Positions 1 to 8,849 are shown, counted from the stretch's first letter. The stretch: DNA of 64,000 bases from JAHEEL01 sp963700375 (GCA_963700375.1 CAVOXF010000004.1:62001-126000), one strand, 5' to 3'. Notes: generated from the letters alone by a model not told the origin. Numbers and translations are program-made.

Positions 1-1258
1 CCTCGAGCTCCTCGCCGGCCCGGATCACCCGCACGGTCGCGACCGGTGTTTCGCGGTCTCCGCCGCTGAGGTGCAAGCCGGCGAGCTGGACCTTGTCCGA
101 TGAGCGGTCGGACTCGACCTCGATGAGCCCACGGAGCCCGGCTTCGCCGATCTCCCCTTTGCGGTCTGCAAGTTCCTTGAACCGATCGAACGCCCGTCCG
201 AATGCCGCATCGTCGAGTTGGATGTCGAGCTTGCCGAGTGCATCGGCGAACGCGGCGCGGCCGGAATGCTTGCCAAGGACGAGTTGGGACTGCTGGCCGA
301 CATCGCTCGGGTCCATGATTTCGTAGGTCTCGCGGTTCTTGAGCACACCGTGCTGGTGGATCCCGGACTCGTGGGCGAAGGCGTTGCGGCCGACGACTGC
401 CTTGTTGAACTGCACCGGGTAGCCGGTCAGACGCGACACGAGACGGGACGTCTCGAAGATCTCCGTGGTGTCCGCCTGGATCTCGACGTTGAAGAAGTCC
501 TGGCGGGTCTTGATCGCCATGATGATCTCCTCGGTCGACGTGTTGCCCGCTCGCTCCCCGATGCCGTTTATGGCGCCCTCGATCTGGCGGGCGCCGGCGT
601 GGATGGCCGAAAGGGAGTTGGCGACCGCGAGCCCGAGGTCGTCGTGGCAGTGGGTGGAGATGATGACGTCCTCATTGCCGCCGCGTACGTCGGCGTACAC
701 CCGCTCCATGAGCGCCACGAAGTCAGCCGGCATCGCATACCCGACGGTGTCTGGGATGTTGATGGTGGTGGCCCCGGCGGCGACGGCGATCCTGCATGCC
801 TCGACGACGAAGTCCGGATCGGAGCGTGTTGCGTCCTGGGGCGAGAACTCGACGTCGTCGACGTAGCCGCGCGCTCGCGTCACGCCTTCCTTGATCGAAG
901 CGAGCACCTCGGCCGGTGTCTTGCGGAGCATCTGCTCCATGTGGATCGGTGAGGTCGACGTAAACACATGGATCCGGTAGCGCTCGGCCCCGGCAAGAGC
1001 GTCGGCGGCCCGGTCGATGTCGTTGGCCACGGTGCGGGCGAGCGAGGCGATGACCGGTCCGCGGATCTCGGCTGCGATCCGTCGCACGGCTTCATGGTCT
1101 CCGGGTGACGAAGCGGCGAACCCGGCCTCGATGACGTCGACCTTCAACCGGGCGAGTTGTCGGGCGATGGCGACCTTGTCGTCCGGCGACAAGGCGATCC
1201 CCGGAGCCTGCTCGCCGTCGCGAAGCGTCGTGTCGAAGATGACGAGTCGGTCGTTCAT
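1..1258 (-). CDS. leuA: 2-isopropylmalate synthase LeuA, C-terminal end outside the window
   Basis: Condenses acetyl-CoA with 2-ketoisovalerate, the first committed step of leucine synthesis. 419 residues are visible. The N-terminus has the DRE-TIM motif F-D-T-T-L-R-D-G-E-Q near residues 8-17, followed by the family motifs I-E-A-G-F, an H-C-H-D-D-L-G metal-binding segment, an N-G-I-G-E-R-A-G-N stretch and H-E-S-G-I-H-Q-H-G. The regulatory C-terminal domain lies beyond position 1. The protein resembles the shorter E. coli-type LeuA rather than the long mycobacterial form. The ATG at 1258 has only a weak GGGAC-like Shine-Dalgarno sequence. It sits 88 nt downstream of ilvC on the same strand, so it may be co-transcribed with the ilv genes. 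Family assignment is secure; subtype is inferred from the N-terminal half only. Confidence 0.95.
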   Translation of the reverse strand, partial: MNDRLVIFDTTLRDGEQAPGIALSPDDKVAIARQLARLKVDVIEAGFAASSPGDHEAVRRIAAEIRGPVIASLARTVANDIDRAADALAGAERYRIHVFTSTSPIHMEQMLRKTPAEVLASIKEGVTRARGYVDDVEFSPQDATRSDPDFVVEACRIAVAAGATTINIPDTVGYAMPADFVALMERVYADVRGGNEDVIISTHCHDDLGLAVANSLSAIHAGARQIEGAINGIGERAGNTSTEEIIMAIKTRQDFFNVEIQADTTEIFETSRLVSRLTGYPVQFNKAVVGRNAFAHESGIHQHGVLKNRETYEIMDPSDVGQQSQLVLGKHSGRAAFADALGKLDIQLDDAAFGRAFDRFKELADRKGEIGEAGLRGLIEVESDRSSDKVQLAGLHLSGGDRETPVATVRVIRAGEELE

Positions 1259-1311
1259 GCTCGGTCCCGTACTCTCAAGGTCTCGCGTGCTTCGCGACGC
1301 CGTTCGAAAAT

Positions 1312-1338
1312 GGCGACCGGCGACCGGCGACCGGTGAC
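1312..1338. repeat. Short tandem repeat between ilvC and leuA
   Basis: Three perfect copies of the 7-mer GGCGACC (1312-1318, 1319-1325, 1326-1332) are followed by a degenerate fourth copy. It lies in the 88-nt gap between ilvC and leuA. No function is evident; it may be a slippage-prone spacer. Confidence 0.6.
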
Positions 1339-1346
1339 TCCGTGGC

Positions 1347-2360
<1,014 letters not shown>

Positions 2361-2370
2361 TGGGGCCTCC

Positions 2371-2871
2371 TCAGGCGCTCTTGAGATGTTTCCTGGCCGA
2401 TTTCTGATCCCGCGAAAGCGCGATGCGTCCGGATTTCGCGAGGGAGACCACACCGTAGGCGTTCATCAGTTGCAGAAAGTCGGCGAGCCGCTCCGGCGGG
2501 CCGGTGACCTCGAACGTGATGGTCGAGACGCCGACGTCGACGGCGCGGGCCTCCCACACACGGGCAGCGTCGAGGATCTCGCCGCGGCGCTTGGGGTCGG
2601 CGTTGACGCGAACCAGCATGATCTCCCGCTCGATCGCGGTGCCGGGCTCGAACTCGGTCACCTTGACCGTGTGAACGAGCTTGTAGAGCTGCTTGATGAT
2701 CTGCTCCATTTCGGGGCCGTCGACGACGACGGTCATCCGCGACATCGTCGGATCCTCGGTCGGGCCGACCGTCAGGGAGTGGATGTTGAAACCGCGCCTG
2801 GCAAACATGGATGAGACGCGGGCGAGCACGCCCGGCTTGTTCTCGACGATGACGGCAATGACGTGGTTCAT
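2371..2871 (-). CDS. ilvN: Acetolactate synthase small (regulatory) subunit
   Basis: Regulatory subunit of acetohydroxyacid synthase; binds valine and stimulates the catalytic subunit IlvB. 166 aa, the usual length of the long small-subunit form. The N-terminal ACT domain covers about residues 2-77, with N-K-P-G-V-L-A-R-V near residue 11 and the R-G-F-N-I-H-S-L segment. The C-terminal ALS_ss domain follows. Its ATG overlaps the ilvB stop codon by 4 nt (ATGA), so translation is probably coupled to give matched subunit amounts. Confidence 0.96.
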   Translation of the reverse strand: MNHVIAVIVENKPGVLARVSSMFARRGFNIHSLTVGPTEDPTMSRMTVVVDGPEMEQIIKQLYKLVHTVKVTEFEPGTAIEREIMLVRVNADPKRRGEILDAARVWEARAVDVGVSTITFEVTGPPERLADFLQLMNAYGVVSLAKSGRIALSRDQKSARKHLKSA

Positions 2872-4577
2872 GCGAGGTCCTCCCTGCTGAGAATGATGTC
2901 ATCGTTCGACCCGCCGGCAGGGATCATGGGGAACACCATGGATTCCGGGTCGCAGGTGAATTCAATGAGCACGGGCCGGTCGTTGATGGCCAGCGCTTGC
3001 TCGAGGACCCCAGCGACCTCGTCGGGACGGTCGGCTCTCAGACCAACGCATCCGCACGCCTCGGCGAACTTGACGAAGTCCGGCACGGTTGGAGAGAGCT
3101 CGGTCTGCGACAGTCGCCCGTCGTAGAACAGGTTCTGCCACTGCTTCACCATGCCGAGCGACTGGTTGTTCATCACCGCGACCTTGATCGGGATGTTCTC
3201 GACGGCCGCCGTGATCAATTCGGTGCCGGTCATTTGGAAGCACCCGTCGCCGTCGATCGCGAAGACGACCTCATCGGGTGTGCCTGCCTTGGCGCCGATG
3301 GCGGCAGGAATGGCATACCCCATGGTCCCGAGCCCGCCCGAGTTGATCCACCGGCGCGGCTCTTCGAACCCCCAGAACTGCGACGTCCACATCTGGTGTT
3401 GACCTACCCCGGAGACGATGGTTGCGTTGCCGCCGGTGATGCGGTGAAGCTCTTCGATGACGTATTGCTGCTGAATCGGGCCGTCCGGATCCTGCACGTA
3501 GGAGAGGGGATGGGCGGTCTGCCATCCGTGGACGGTGGCGAGCCACTCGTCCCGATTCGGCTGTGGACCGCGACGTTCGGCCTCGACGATGAGTTGCTGG
3601 ATGACCGCCTTCGCGTCGCCGACGACCGGGACGTCGACGGCGCGGATCTTTCCGATCTCGGCCGGGTCGACATCGACGTGAATGACCTTCGCCTCAGGCG
3701 CGAAGTGCTTCGGGTTGCCGGTGATCCGGTCATCGAAACGGGCGCCGATGGTGATGAGCAGATCCGCGCGCTGCATGGACGTCGTCGCCGCGTACGTGCC
3801 GTGCATTCCCGGCATGCCGAGGTTGAGCGGACTCGAATCGGGGAACGCGCCGCGGGCCATGAGCGTGGTGACCATTGGAACGTTGAGCATCTCTGCAAAC
3901 TGCTGGAGTTCATCGGTAGCGCCTGCGGCGACGACGCCACCGCCGACGTACAACACGGGCCGCTCCGCCCGCTTGATCAGGTCGACCGCTGCCTTCACCT
4001 GGCGCGGGTGGCCCTTGACGGCCGGCCGGTAGCCGGGGAGGCGAATCTCGCCGGGACGATGCCAGGTCATGGTCGCGGCGAGGACATCCTTCGGGATATC
4101 CACGAGCACCGGGCCCTTGCGACCCGTCGATGCCAGGTGGAACGCTTCGCGGATGATGTCGGGGATTTGATCGGCGCTCGTGATCAGCTCGTTGTGCTTG
4201 GTCGCCGGCATCGACATACCCCACGTGTGGGCTTCCTGGAACGCATCGTTGCCGATCGCCGTCGTTGCGACCTGTCCGGTGATCACCACCATCGGCACCG
4301 AGTCCATGTAGGCATCTTGGAGCGCCGTGAGGATGTTGGTGGCTGCCGGGCCCGACGTGACGACGGCTACACCGACCCGTCCGGTCGCGTGGGCGTACCC
4401 GGAAGCCATGTGACCGGCACCCTGTTCGTGGCGGGAGAGCACATGGCGGATTGACGAATCGAGCAGCGGATCGTACGCCGGGAGGATGGCGCCGCCGGGC
4501 ATGCCGAATACAACCTCCACTCCCTCATTCTCGAGTGATCGGATGAGCGCCTGAGCGCCGGTGAGTTGTTCTGGCAT
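2868..4577 (-). CDS. ilvB: Acetolactate synthase large (catalytic) subunit
   Basis: Thiamine diphosphate-dependent enzyme making acetolactate from pyruvate or acetohydroxybutyrate from pyruvate plus 2-ketobutyrate. 569 aa with the three family domains: N-terminal TPP-binding (E-G-V-E-V-V-F-G-M-P-G-G), central FAD-binding and C-terminal TPP-binding with the G-D-G-C-F-Q metal motif. The reading frame continues upstream through the leader region, but the ATG at 4577 has a GGAGC Shine-Dalgarno sequence and matches the family N-terminus. It is the first structural gene of the operon and lies just after a terminator-like hairpin and a leader peptide, so it is likely controlled by transcription attenuation. 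Confidence 0.97.
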   Translation of the reverse strand: MPEQLTGAQALIRSLENEGVEVVFGMPGGAILPAYDPLLDSSIRHVLSRHEQGAGHMASGYAHATGRVGVAVVTSGPAATNILTALQDAYMDSVPMVVITGQVATTAIGNDAFQEAHTWGMSMPATKHNELITSADQIPDIIREAFHLASTGRKGPVLVDIPKDVLAATMTWHRPGEIRLPGYRPAVKGHPRQVKAAVDLIKRAERPVLYVGGGVVAAGATDELQQFAEMLNVPMVTTLMARGAFPDSSPLNLGMPGMHGTYAATTSMQRADLLITIGARFDDRITGNPKHFAPEAKVIHVDVDPAEIGKIRAVDVPVVGDAKAVIQQLIVEAERRGPQPNRDEWLATVHGWQTAHPLSYVQDPDGPIQQQYVIEELHRITGGNATIVSGVGQHQMWTSQFWGFEEPRRWINSGGLGTMGYAIPAAIGAKAGTPDEVVFAIDGDGCFQMTGTELITAAVENIPIKVAVMNNQSLGMVKQWQNLFYDGRLSQTELSPTVPDFVKFAEACGCVGLRADRPDEVAGVLEQALAINDRPVLIEFTCDPESMVFPMIPAGGSNDDIILSREDLA

Positions 4578-4595
4578 GTCTTGCTCCACATACAG

Positions 4596-4620
4596 AAAAC
4601 CCCCCGTGTTGCACGGAGGG
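4596..4620 (-). terminator. Attenuator terminator hairpin in the ilvB leader
   Basis: On the minus strand CCCTCCGTG, a 3-nt loop CAA and CACGGGGGG form a 9-bp stem with one G-U pair, followed directly by TTTT. This intrinsic-terminator form sits 19 nt before the ilvB start, so it must be bypassed for ilvB to be expressed. It follows a second, perfect 10-bp hairpin (4623-4650). Confidence 0.85.
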
Positions 4621-4622
4621 AC

Positions 4623-4650
4623 AGGCGCACACTTCGTGGCGTGTGCGCCT
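4623..4650 (-). promoter_or_regulatory. Leader hairpin overlapping the leader-peptide stop codon
   Basis: AGGCGCACAC (minus strand, from 4650) pairs perfectly over 10 bp with GTGTGCGCCT, with an 8-nt loop. The first stem base lies within the TAG stop of the leader peptide, so a ribosome stalled on the preceding Val/Leu/Ile codons would cover the 5' arm. The freed 3' arm (GTGTGC) could pair with GCAACAC in the terminator loop and 3' arm over six pairs with one bulge. That antiterminator is weak and inferred. Confidence 0.65.
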
Positions 4651-4702
4651 AGGTGATAAGAACTACGAACGTGTGATTGGCTGGGGTCATGTCGGTTGTC
4701 AT
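4649..4702 (-). CDS. ilvB operon leader peptide (17 aa, ends F-V-V-L-I-T)
   Basis: A 17-codon frame reading MTTDMTPANHTFVVLIT and then TAG. The run Val-Val-Leu-Ile just before the stop is what a branched-chain attenuator needs: shortage of any of the three charged tRNAs would stall the ribosome there. The predicted transcription start (about 4707) is only about 5 nt before the ATG and there is no Shine-Dalgarno sequence, so translation is probably leaderless. An internal ATG at 4690 would give 13 aa. Known precedent: ilvB leaders in Corynebacterium use the same logic. The call rests on arrangement and composition. Confidence 0.8.
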   Translation of the reverse strand: MTTDMTPANHTFVVLIT

Positions 4703-4713
4703 GTGAGCGTGCG

Positions 4714-4741
4714 ATTATGGCAGGCCAGGAGAGCCTGTCAA
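4714..4741 (-). promoter_or_regulatory. ilvB operon promoter (sigma-70 type)
   Basis: On the minus strand a perfect -35 TTGACA (4741-4736) and a -10 CATAAT (4719-4714) are separated by 16 nt. Predicted start is about 4707. It overlaps the 5' region of the divergent NYN gene. Confidence 0.82.
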
Positions 4742-4747
4742 GCACGC

Positions 4748-5974
4748 ATGAACACCATACGCCACCTTCGTTCCATACTCGCACCGGCTATCGACGCCGC
4801 GAGGGCGGCGTTGCGCGCGCTCGACGACAGGGAGGTGCCCGCCAGGTTGCGGATGGTCGCCAAGCGAGGGGATGGCACGCTGCCTCTGCCCATGGCGCGG
4901 ACGCTCCTTCAGCGTATCGACGAGGACGGGTGGTTTCGGGGGAAGGCGCTCGAGGCGTTCGATCGCAGGGGGTCGAACGATGCGCTCTCCCGCGCCTACC
5001 TCGAGCAGAGACCCGGTTGGTGGATTCCGCTGTCCGAAGCGGTGGCACAGGCCGAGTCTGACGAAATCACAGGCCGGGTCGCACAGCTCGAACGCGATCT
5101 CGATGCAGGCCGAGTGCGGGCCGCGGCGGATCGTGCGAAGGCCAAGGCAGCCCGTCGGGACGCCGACTCGGCCGAGAAGGCAGCACGAGCGGCTATTGAC
5201 GATCGCCTCGAACCACTGCGAACCGCAGCAGCGTCGGCGCGCGCCGAACGGGACCGGGCGGAGGCGGACCTCGCTGCGATTCGTCAGGCTGCCGCCGCGA
5301 TGACCGCCGAACGCATCGAGGCCGAGGAAGCCGCAGCCGTGCTCTCCGAAGAACTTCGCGCCGCCAGGAGAACCGCCGCCCAGATTCGTCGTTCCGCGGA
5401 CGCCGGGACATCGGAATCGCTGCCGCGAGAGCCGATCGACGTTGCGCGGTGGCTCGATCGAGCATCCGCAAGCCTTGCTCCGTTCCGCGATGCAGTGAGC
5501 GACGCCATCCCGGCTGACCATGCGCCGGAAGCCGGAAGGGTGCTTGTGCCCTCGGGGGTCAGGCCCGACTCGGTGGCAGCGATCGACGCTTTGGCGGGAG
5601 TTGATGGGATTACGGTGCTGATCGACGGTCACAACGTGCTTGGAGTCCTCGACTCGTCGACGATGGCCACGGGCCGCGCCCGCCGGGGGCTCGTTGCCAA
5701 TCTCGGCAGGCTCACCCGGCACCTGGGCGACTCGGCGATCGAGATCGTGTTCGACTCCGACCTCGAAGAAGGCCGGCCGTCCACGGTGAGCGCAACGGGA
5801 ATCGTCGTGCGATTCGCTCAGGGGGATCTGATCGCAGATGATGTGATCGTGGAACGGGCCGGTCACCTGCGACAGGCGGCGGTTGTGGTTTCGGATGATC
5901 GTGAAGTCCGGGAGCGATGCACCGGGTACGGAGCGACCGTCCTGTGGTCTCAGGCACTGGTCGCGTGGCTCTGA
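4748..5974 (+). CDS. NYN-domain (YacP-like) RNase-fold protein with central coiled coil
   Basis: 408 aa. The C-terminal about 120 residues form a NYN/PIN-like nuclease domain: hydrophobic strand then I-D-G-H-N-V-L near residue 290, F-D-S-D near 335, D-L-I-A-D-D near 360 and V-V-S-D-D-R-E-V-R, giving the acidic cluster expected for a metal-dependent nuclease. Residues about 100-230 are Ala/Glu/Arg-rich and look like a long coiled coil. The N-terminal part is unassigned. The ATG at 4748 is preferred, with AGGAGAG 14 nt upstream; GTG codons at 4703/4709 are in frame but lie in the ilvB promoter region. Divergent from ilvB. RNA processing is inferred from the fold only. Confidence 0.8.
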   Translation: MNTIRHLRSILAPAIDAARAALRALDDREVPARLRMVAKRGDGTLPLPMARTLLQRIDEDGWFRGKALEAFDRRGSNDALSRAYLEQRPGWWIPLSEAVAQAESDEITGRVAQLERDLDAGRVRAAADRAKAKAARRDADSAEKAARAAIDDRLEPLRTAAASARAERDRAEADLAAIRQAAAAMTAERIEAEEAAAVLSEELRAARRTAAQIRRSADAGTSESLPREPIDVARWLDRASASLAPFRDAVSDAIPADHAPEAGRVLVPSGVRPDSVAAIDALAGVDGITVLIDGHNVLGVLDSSTMATGRARRGLVANLGRLTRHLGDSAIEIVFDSDLEEGRPSTVSATGIVVRFAQGDLIADDVIVERAGHLRQAAVVVSDDREVRERCTGYGATVLWSQALVAWL

Positions 5975-5997
5975 CCTTCGGGGCAGGTGGCTTTCGC

Positions 5998-7032
5998 TCA
6001 GAGAACCAGTTCCGCCATCAATCGGATGGTCGGGAGGTCGGTCGCAGCGACGAGGAGCGTCGTCACACCCGACTCCCTCCAAGCCTCGAGGCGATCGGCG
6101 ATGCGTTCCTTCGGCCCCACGAGACTCACCTCGTCGACCAACGCGTCCGGGACCTCCCGCATCGCCTCCATCCTCCTGCCGTCGAGGTAGGCCGCCTGGA
6201 TGCGGTCCGCCGCCTCACCGTATCCGTACCGGTGGGCGAGGTCGTTGTAGTAGTTCTTGCCCTTCGCCCCCATCCCGCCCACATAGAGCGAGATCATCGG
6301 CTTGGCGGCGAGGCGCGCGCGACCGAGGTCGTCGTCGAGAGCGGCCAACACGGAGACCGCCACGTCGAACGTGTCCGCCTTTCCCGCGACACCTGATCGG
6401 GCGAAACCCTCAGTGAGGAGCGGTTCGAACACCTCGGTCGCACGGTCGGGCGAGTAGAACACGGGGAGCCATCCATCGGCGATCTCGGCGGCGAGTTGGA
6501 CGTTTCGGGGACCGATCGCCGCGAGGTAGATCGGGAGGTCGGGATTGCGGGGTTTGGAGATCAGTTTCAACGGCTTGCCGAGCCCGGTGGCGTCGGGGCC
6601 CCGGTAGGGGAGTTGGTAGGTCTCGCCGGCGAACTCGACCGGCCCGTTCCTCGCGAGGATGGTTCGGACAATCTCGATGTACTCCCGTGTCGCCTGGAGT
6701 GGCTTCCCGTACGGCCTGCCATGCCAGCCCTCGACCACCTGCGGGCCCGAGACACCGAGGCCGAGAAGGAACCGACCGTTCGACAGGTCGTCCATAGTCG
6801 CGGCCGTCATTGCGGTCATGGCCGGCGTCCGGGCGGGGATCTGCACGATGGCCGACCCGAGCCTGATCGTCCGGGTGCGCGCCGCGAGGAATGCCAACGG
6901 GGTCAGCGCGTCGGCGCCGTAGGCCTCGGCCGTCCACACCGAGTCGTACCCGAGACGCTCTGCTTCGTTGACCAGCGTCGTGTCCCGAGCGATCGCAACA
7001 CCCCGGTAGCCGAGATTGAGTCCGAGCCGCAC
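5998..7032 (-). CDS. LLM-class (F420-dependent type) oxidoreductase
   Basis: 344-aa luciferase-like (beta/alpha)8 protein. Typical motifs: an N-terminal glycine-rich strand, E-A-E-R-L-G-Y-D-S-V-W near residue 24, R-L-G-S-A-I near 56, M-D-D-L-S-N-G-R-F-L-L-G-L-G near 80 and A-A-E-I-A-D-G-W near 185. Many actinobacterial members use coenzyme F420, others FMN; the cofactor and substrate cannot be read from sequence alone. It starts with GTG immediately after the hypA stop (TGA-GTG), so the two are probably one transcript. The substrate is unknown. Confidence 0.85.
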   Translation of the reverse strand: MRLGLNLGYRGVAIARDTTLVNEAERLGYDSVWTAEAYGADALTPLAFLAARTRTIRLGSAIVQIPARTPAMTAMTAATMDDLSNGRFLLGLGVSGPQVVEGWHGRPYGKPLQATREYIEIVRTILARNGPVEFAGETYQLPYRGPDATGLGKPLKLISKPRNPDLPIYLAAIGPRNVQLAAEIADGWLPVFYSPDRATEVFEPLLTEGFARSGVAGKADTFDVAVSVLAALDDDLGRARLAAKPMISLYVGGMGAKGKNYYNDLAHRYGYGEAADRIQAAYLDGRRMEAMREVPDALVDEVSLVGPKERIADRLEAWRESGVTTLLVAATDLPTIRLMAELVL

Positions 7033-7374
7033 TCAGGCTTCCGAGTAGCGGACCGCCGTCACCAGGGTCTCGTTCCCTGCGATCACCCGAGCGTTGCCCG
7101 CACACTGTGGGCATTGGAGCAACGCCGGCTCGTCGGTATCGAAGTCAGCTTCGCAGGCATCACAGTGGAGCGTGAGGGGCACCTCGACGATCTCAAGATC
7201 GGTTCCCTCGGCGTCGGTTCCCTGCGAAGCGACCTCGAATCCGAACTGCAGGGAGTCGGCGACGACGCCGCTCATGGGGCCGATGGTGACGGTGACACCC
7301 GAGAGCGTCGCCCCGTCCGGGACCGCCGCGATGGCGACGTCGATGACATTGCGAGCAATTCCTACTTCATGCAT
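7033..7374 (-). CDS. hypA: Hydrogenase nickel-incorporation protein HypA/HybF family
   Basis: 113 aa, standard HypA length. It starts with M-H-E, where Met1/His2 form the nickel site known for the family, and has a zinc site with two CxxC motifs (C-D-A-C near residue 70 and C-P-Q-C near 90) plus the terminal G-N-E-T-L segment. HypA delivers Ni(II) to [NiFe]-hydrogenase or, in some bacteria, urease. No hydrogenase or other hyp gene lies in this window; its operon partner is an LLM oxidoreductase. The ATG at 7374 is chosen to give the M-H-E start over an upstream start giving 12 extra residues. Confidence 0.87.
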   Translation of the reverse strand: MHEVGIARNVIDVAIAAVPDGATLSGVTVTIGPMSGVVADSLQFGFEVASQGTDAEGTDLEIVEVPLTLHCDACEADFDTDEPALLQCPQCAGNARVIAGNETLVTAVRYSEA

Positions 7375-7437
7375 GACGGGGACGGTAGTCCGAAGCGCGT
7401 TCGACCTCATCGTCGCGCTCCAAGCTCCCAGAGCTCA

Positions 7438-7465
7438 GTCCCCCCGGCCCTGTGGACGGGGGGAC
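7438..7465. repeat. GC-rich inverted repeat between hypA and the small Cys-rich gene
   Basis: GTCCCCCC (7438-7445) and GGGGGGAC (7458-7465) form a perfect 8-bp stem with a 12-nt loop. It lies in the divergent intergenic region and has no T-tract on either side, so it is not a classical terminator. It may be an operator or an RNA structure in the 5' region of the gene at 7521. Confidence 0.5.
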
Positions 7466-7520
7466 CGAGAATCTGTCACAGCCGGTTTCTACGGTTGGGT
7501 CAATCGCGAAAGGAGCGGGC

Positions 7521-7727
7521 ATGATCATCGATTGTGATGCGTGTGTGATGGACGGTACGGGTGCGTGCACGGACTGCATCGTGCCGATGTTGCTCGCCGG
7601 AACGGGTGGGCCGACGCGGATCGGGAGGGACGAGGAGGTGGCGATCCGGAATCTCTCGGAGGCGGGTCTCGTCGCCCCTCTTCGCCTCGTGGCTCGAGGG
7701 CCCGGTCGGGGTGCGGCAACCGGCTGA
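7521..7727 (+). CDS. Small Cys-rich actinobacterial-type protein (68 aa)
   Basis: 68 aa starting M-I-I-D-C-D-A-C-V-M and containing CxxC, then C-T-D-C eight residues later, an arrangement suggesting a small metal (Zn or Fe-S) site. The C-terminal half contains an E-E-V-A-I-R-N-L-S-E-A-G-L-V-A-P-L-R-L-V helix and motif that I associate with small conserved actinobacterial hypothetical proteins. The ATG at 7521 has AGGAG 5 nt upstream. It ends 17 nt before queG and may be co-transcribed, although queG appears to have its own promoter. Function unknown. Confidence 0.75.
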   Translation: MIIDCDACVMDGTGACTDCIVPMLLAGTGGPTRIGRDEEVAIRNLSEAGLVAPLRLVARGPGRGAATG

Positions 7728-7732
7728 CACCG

Positions 7733-7738
7733 TATCGT
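7733..7738 (+). promoter_or_regulatory. -10 box for leaderless queG
   Basis: TATCGT lies exactly 6 nt before the GTG start of queG, which places the transcription start at or next to the start codon. No convincing -35 element is seen. It fits a recurring pattern in this window. Confidence 0.55.
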
Positions 7739-7744
7739 GGGAGC

Positions 7745-8821
7745 GTGATCCTGGAGCACATACAACAGCTTGCCGTGGATGCGGGGTGTGTCGGTGTCGG
7801 CGTGACAAGTGCCGATCCGTTCGATGGCCTCGCCGAGGCGATGCACGAGCGCAAGGTCGACGGGTTCGCCGCCGACCTCGCCTTCACCTACCGGAACCCG
7901 GCGGTTGCCTCGGACGTGCGGCGGACGTTCCCCTGGGCGCAGCGACTCATTGCGGTGGCACACGCGTACGAGCCGGCGGCAGGGGTGTCGGAATCCAGCG
8001 CCGGCCGGCTGCGAATTGCCCGGTTCGCGGACGGCGACCACTACGTCGGACTGCGAAACGCCCTCACCCGCATCGCGATGGCTCTCAAGATGAGCGGGGC
8101 CCGGGCCGAGGTACTTGCCGACGACTCACGCCTGGTCGACCGTGCTGCTGCGGTTCGTGCCGGAGTCGGCTGGTGGGGGCGCAGCACGATGGTACTCGTG
8201 CCCGGCGCCGGACCATGGGTGCTCCTCGGGTCCGTCGCGACCGACGCGCCCCTGGAACTCACCGAACCGATGGTGCGGACATGCGCAACCTGTACTGCAT
8301 GCATGCCGGCATGCCCGACCGGGGCCATCCTCGACGACGGCATCCTCGATGTCCGGCTCTGTCTGGCGCACCACCTTCAGTCGGCCGGCCTCATCCCGGA
8401 GGACCTGCGGGAGGCGATCGGAGACCGCCTCTACGGGTGCGATGACTGCCTGACTTCGTGTCCTCCCGGTTGGAGGTCCGTTGCGGGGGCGCCCGTCGTC
8501 GACGGGCCAACGATCCTCGAGATCCTGGGTCTGGACGACGCAACGCTGCTGTTCCGCTACGGCCACTTCTACCTTCCGGGTCGTCGCCCCCGGATTCTCC
8601 GTCGCAACGCGCTCGTTGCGGCCGGAAACGACCGATCCCCGGATCTCGAGCCGGTCGTCATCGGATACCTCGGACATCCCGACTGGCTCCTTCGGGCGCA
8701 CGCTGCATGGGCGGTCGGAGCATTCGACACTGCGATCGGGCGGGCTGCGCTCGGCCGGGCGATCGCCGAAGAACGCGACGGCCGTGTCAGGGAGGAGCTG
8801 CGACGGGCCGGCGCGTCGTGA
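7745..8821 (+). CDS. queG: Epoxyqueuosine reductase QueG
   Basis: Cobalamin and [4Fe-4S] enzyme that reduces epoxyqueuosine to queuosine at the wobble position of GUN-anticodon tRNAs, the last step of the pathway. 358 aa. The N-terminal cobalamin-binding region includes the D-R-A-A-A-V-R-A-G-V-G-W segment near residue 135. Two ferredoxin-like motifs follow: C-A-T-C-T-A-C-M-P-A-C-P-T-G near 180 and C-D-D-C-L-T-S-C-P near 230. The C-terminus has a HEAT-like A-H-A-A-W-A-V-G-A repeat. The GTG at 7745 matches the family start and the -10 spacing. No other queuosine genes are in the window. Confidence 0.9.
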   Translation: MILEHIQQLAVDAGCVGVGVTSADPFDGLAEAMHERKVDGFAADLAFTYRNPAVASDVRRTFPWAQRLIAVAHAYEPAAGVSESSAGRLRIARFADGDHYVGLRNALTRIAMALKMSGARAEVLADDSRLVDRAAAVRAGVGWWGRSTMVLVPGAGPWVLLGSVATDAPLELTEPMVRTCATCTACMPACPTGAILDDGILDVRLCLAHHLQSAGLIPEDLREAIGDRLYGCDDCLTSCPPGWRSVAGAPVVDGPTILEILGLDDATLLFRYGHFYLPGRRPRILRRNALVAAGNDRSPDLEPVVIGYLGHPDWLLRAHAAWAVGAFDTAIGRAALGRAIAEERDGRVREELRRAGAS

Positions 8822-8837
8822 CCGGCGAGGCACCGTC

Positions 8838-8843
8838 TACGCT
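8838..8843 (+). promoter_or_regulatory. -10 box for a leaderless short ORF upstream of the phosphoesterase gene
   Basis: TACGCT ends exactly 6 nt before the ATG at 8850, the same spacing as at queG, alaC, dinB, the HNH gene and yggU. Confidence 0.5.
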
Positions 8844-8849
8844 GACCTG

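Noticed and set aside
1312..1338. Tandem 7-mer as a CRISPR fragment
   Set aside because: The copies are directly adjacent with no spacers and no cas genes are present.
2997..4454. Plus-strand open frame opposite ilvB
   Set aside because: Antisense shadow of a well-supported gene; no Shine-Dalgarno site or motif.
4715..6082. Long minus-strand frame opposite the NYN gene
   Set aside because: It overlaps the ilvB promoter and leader region and has no family features; the plus-strand NYN domain is clear.
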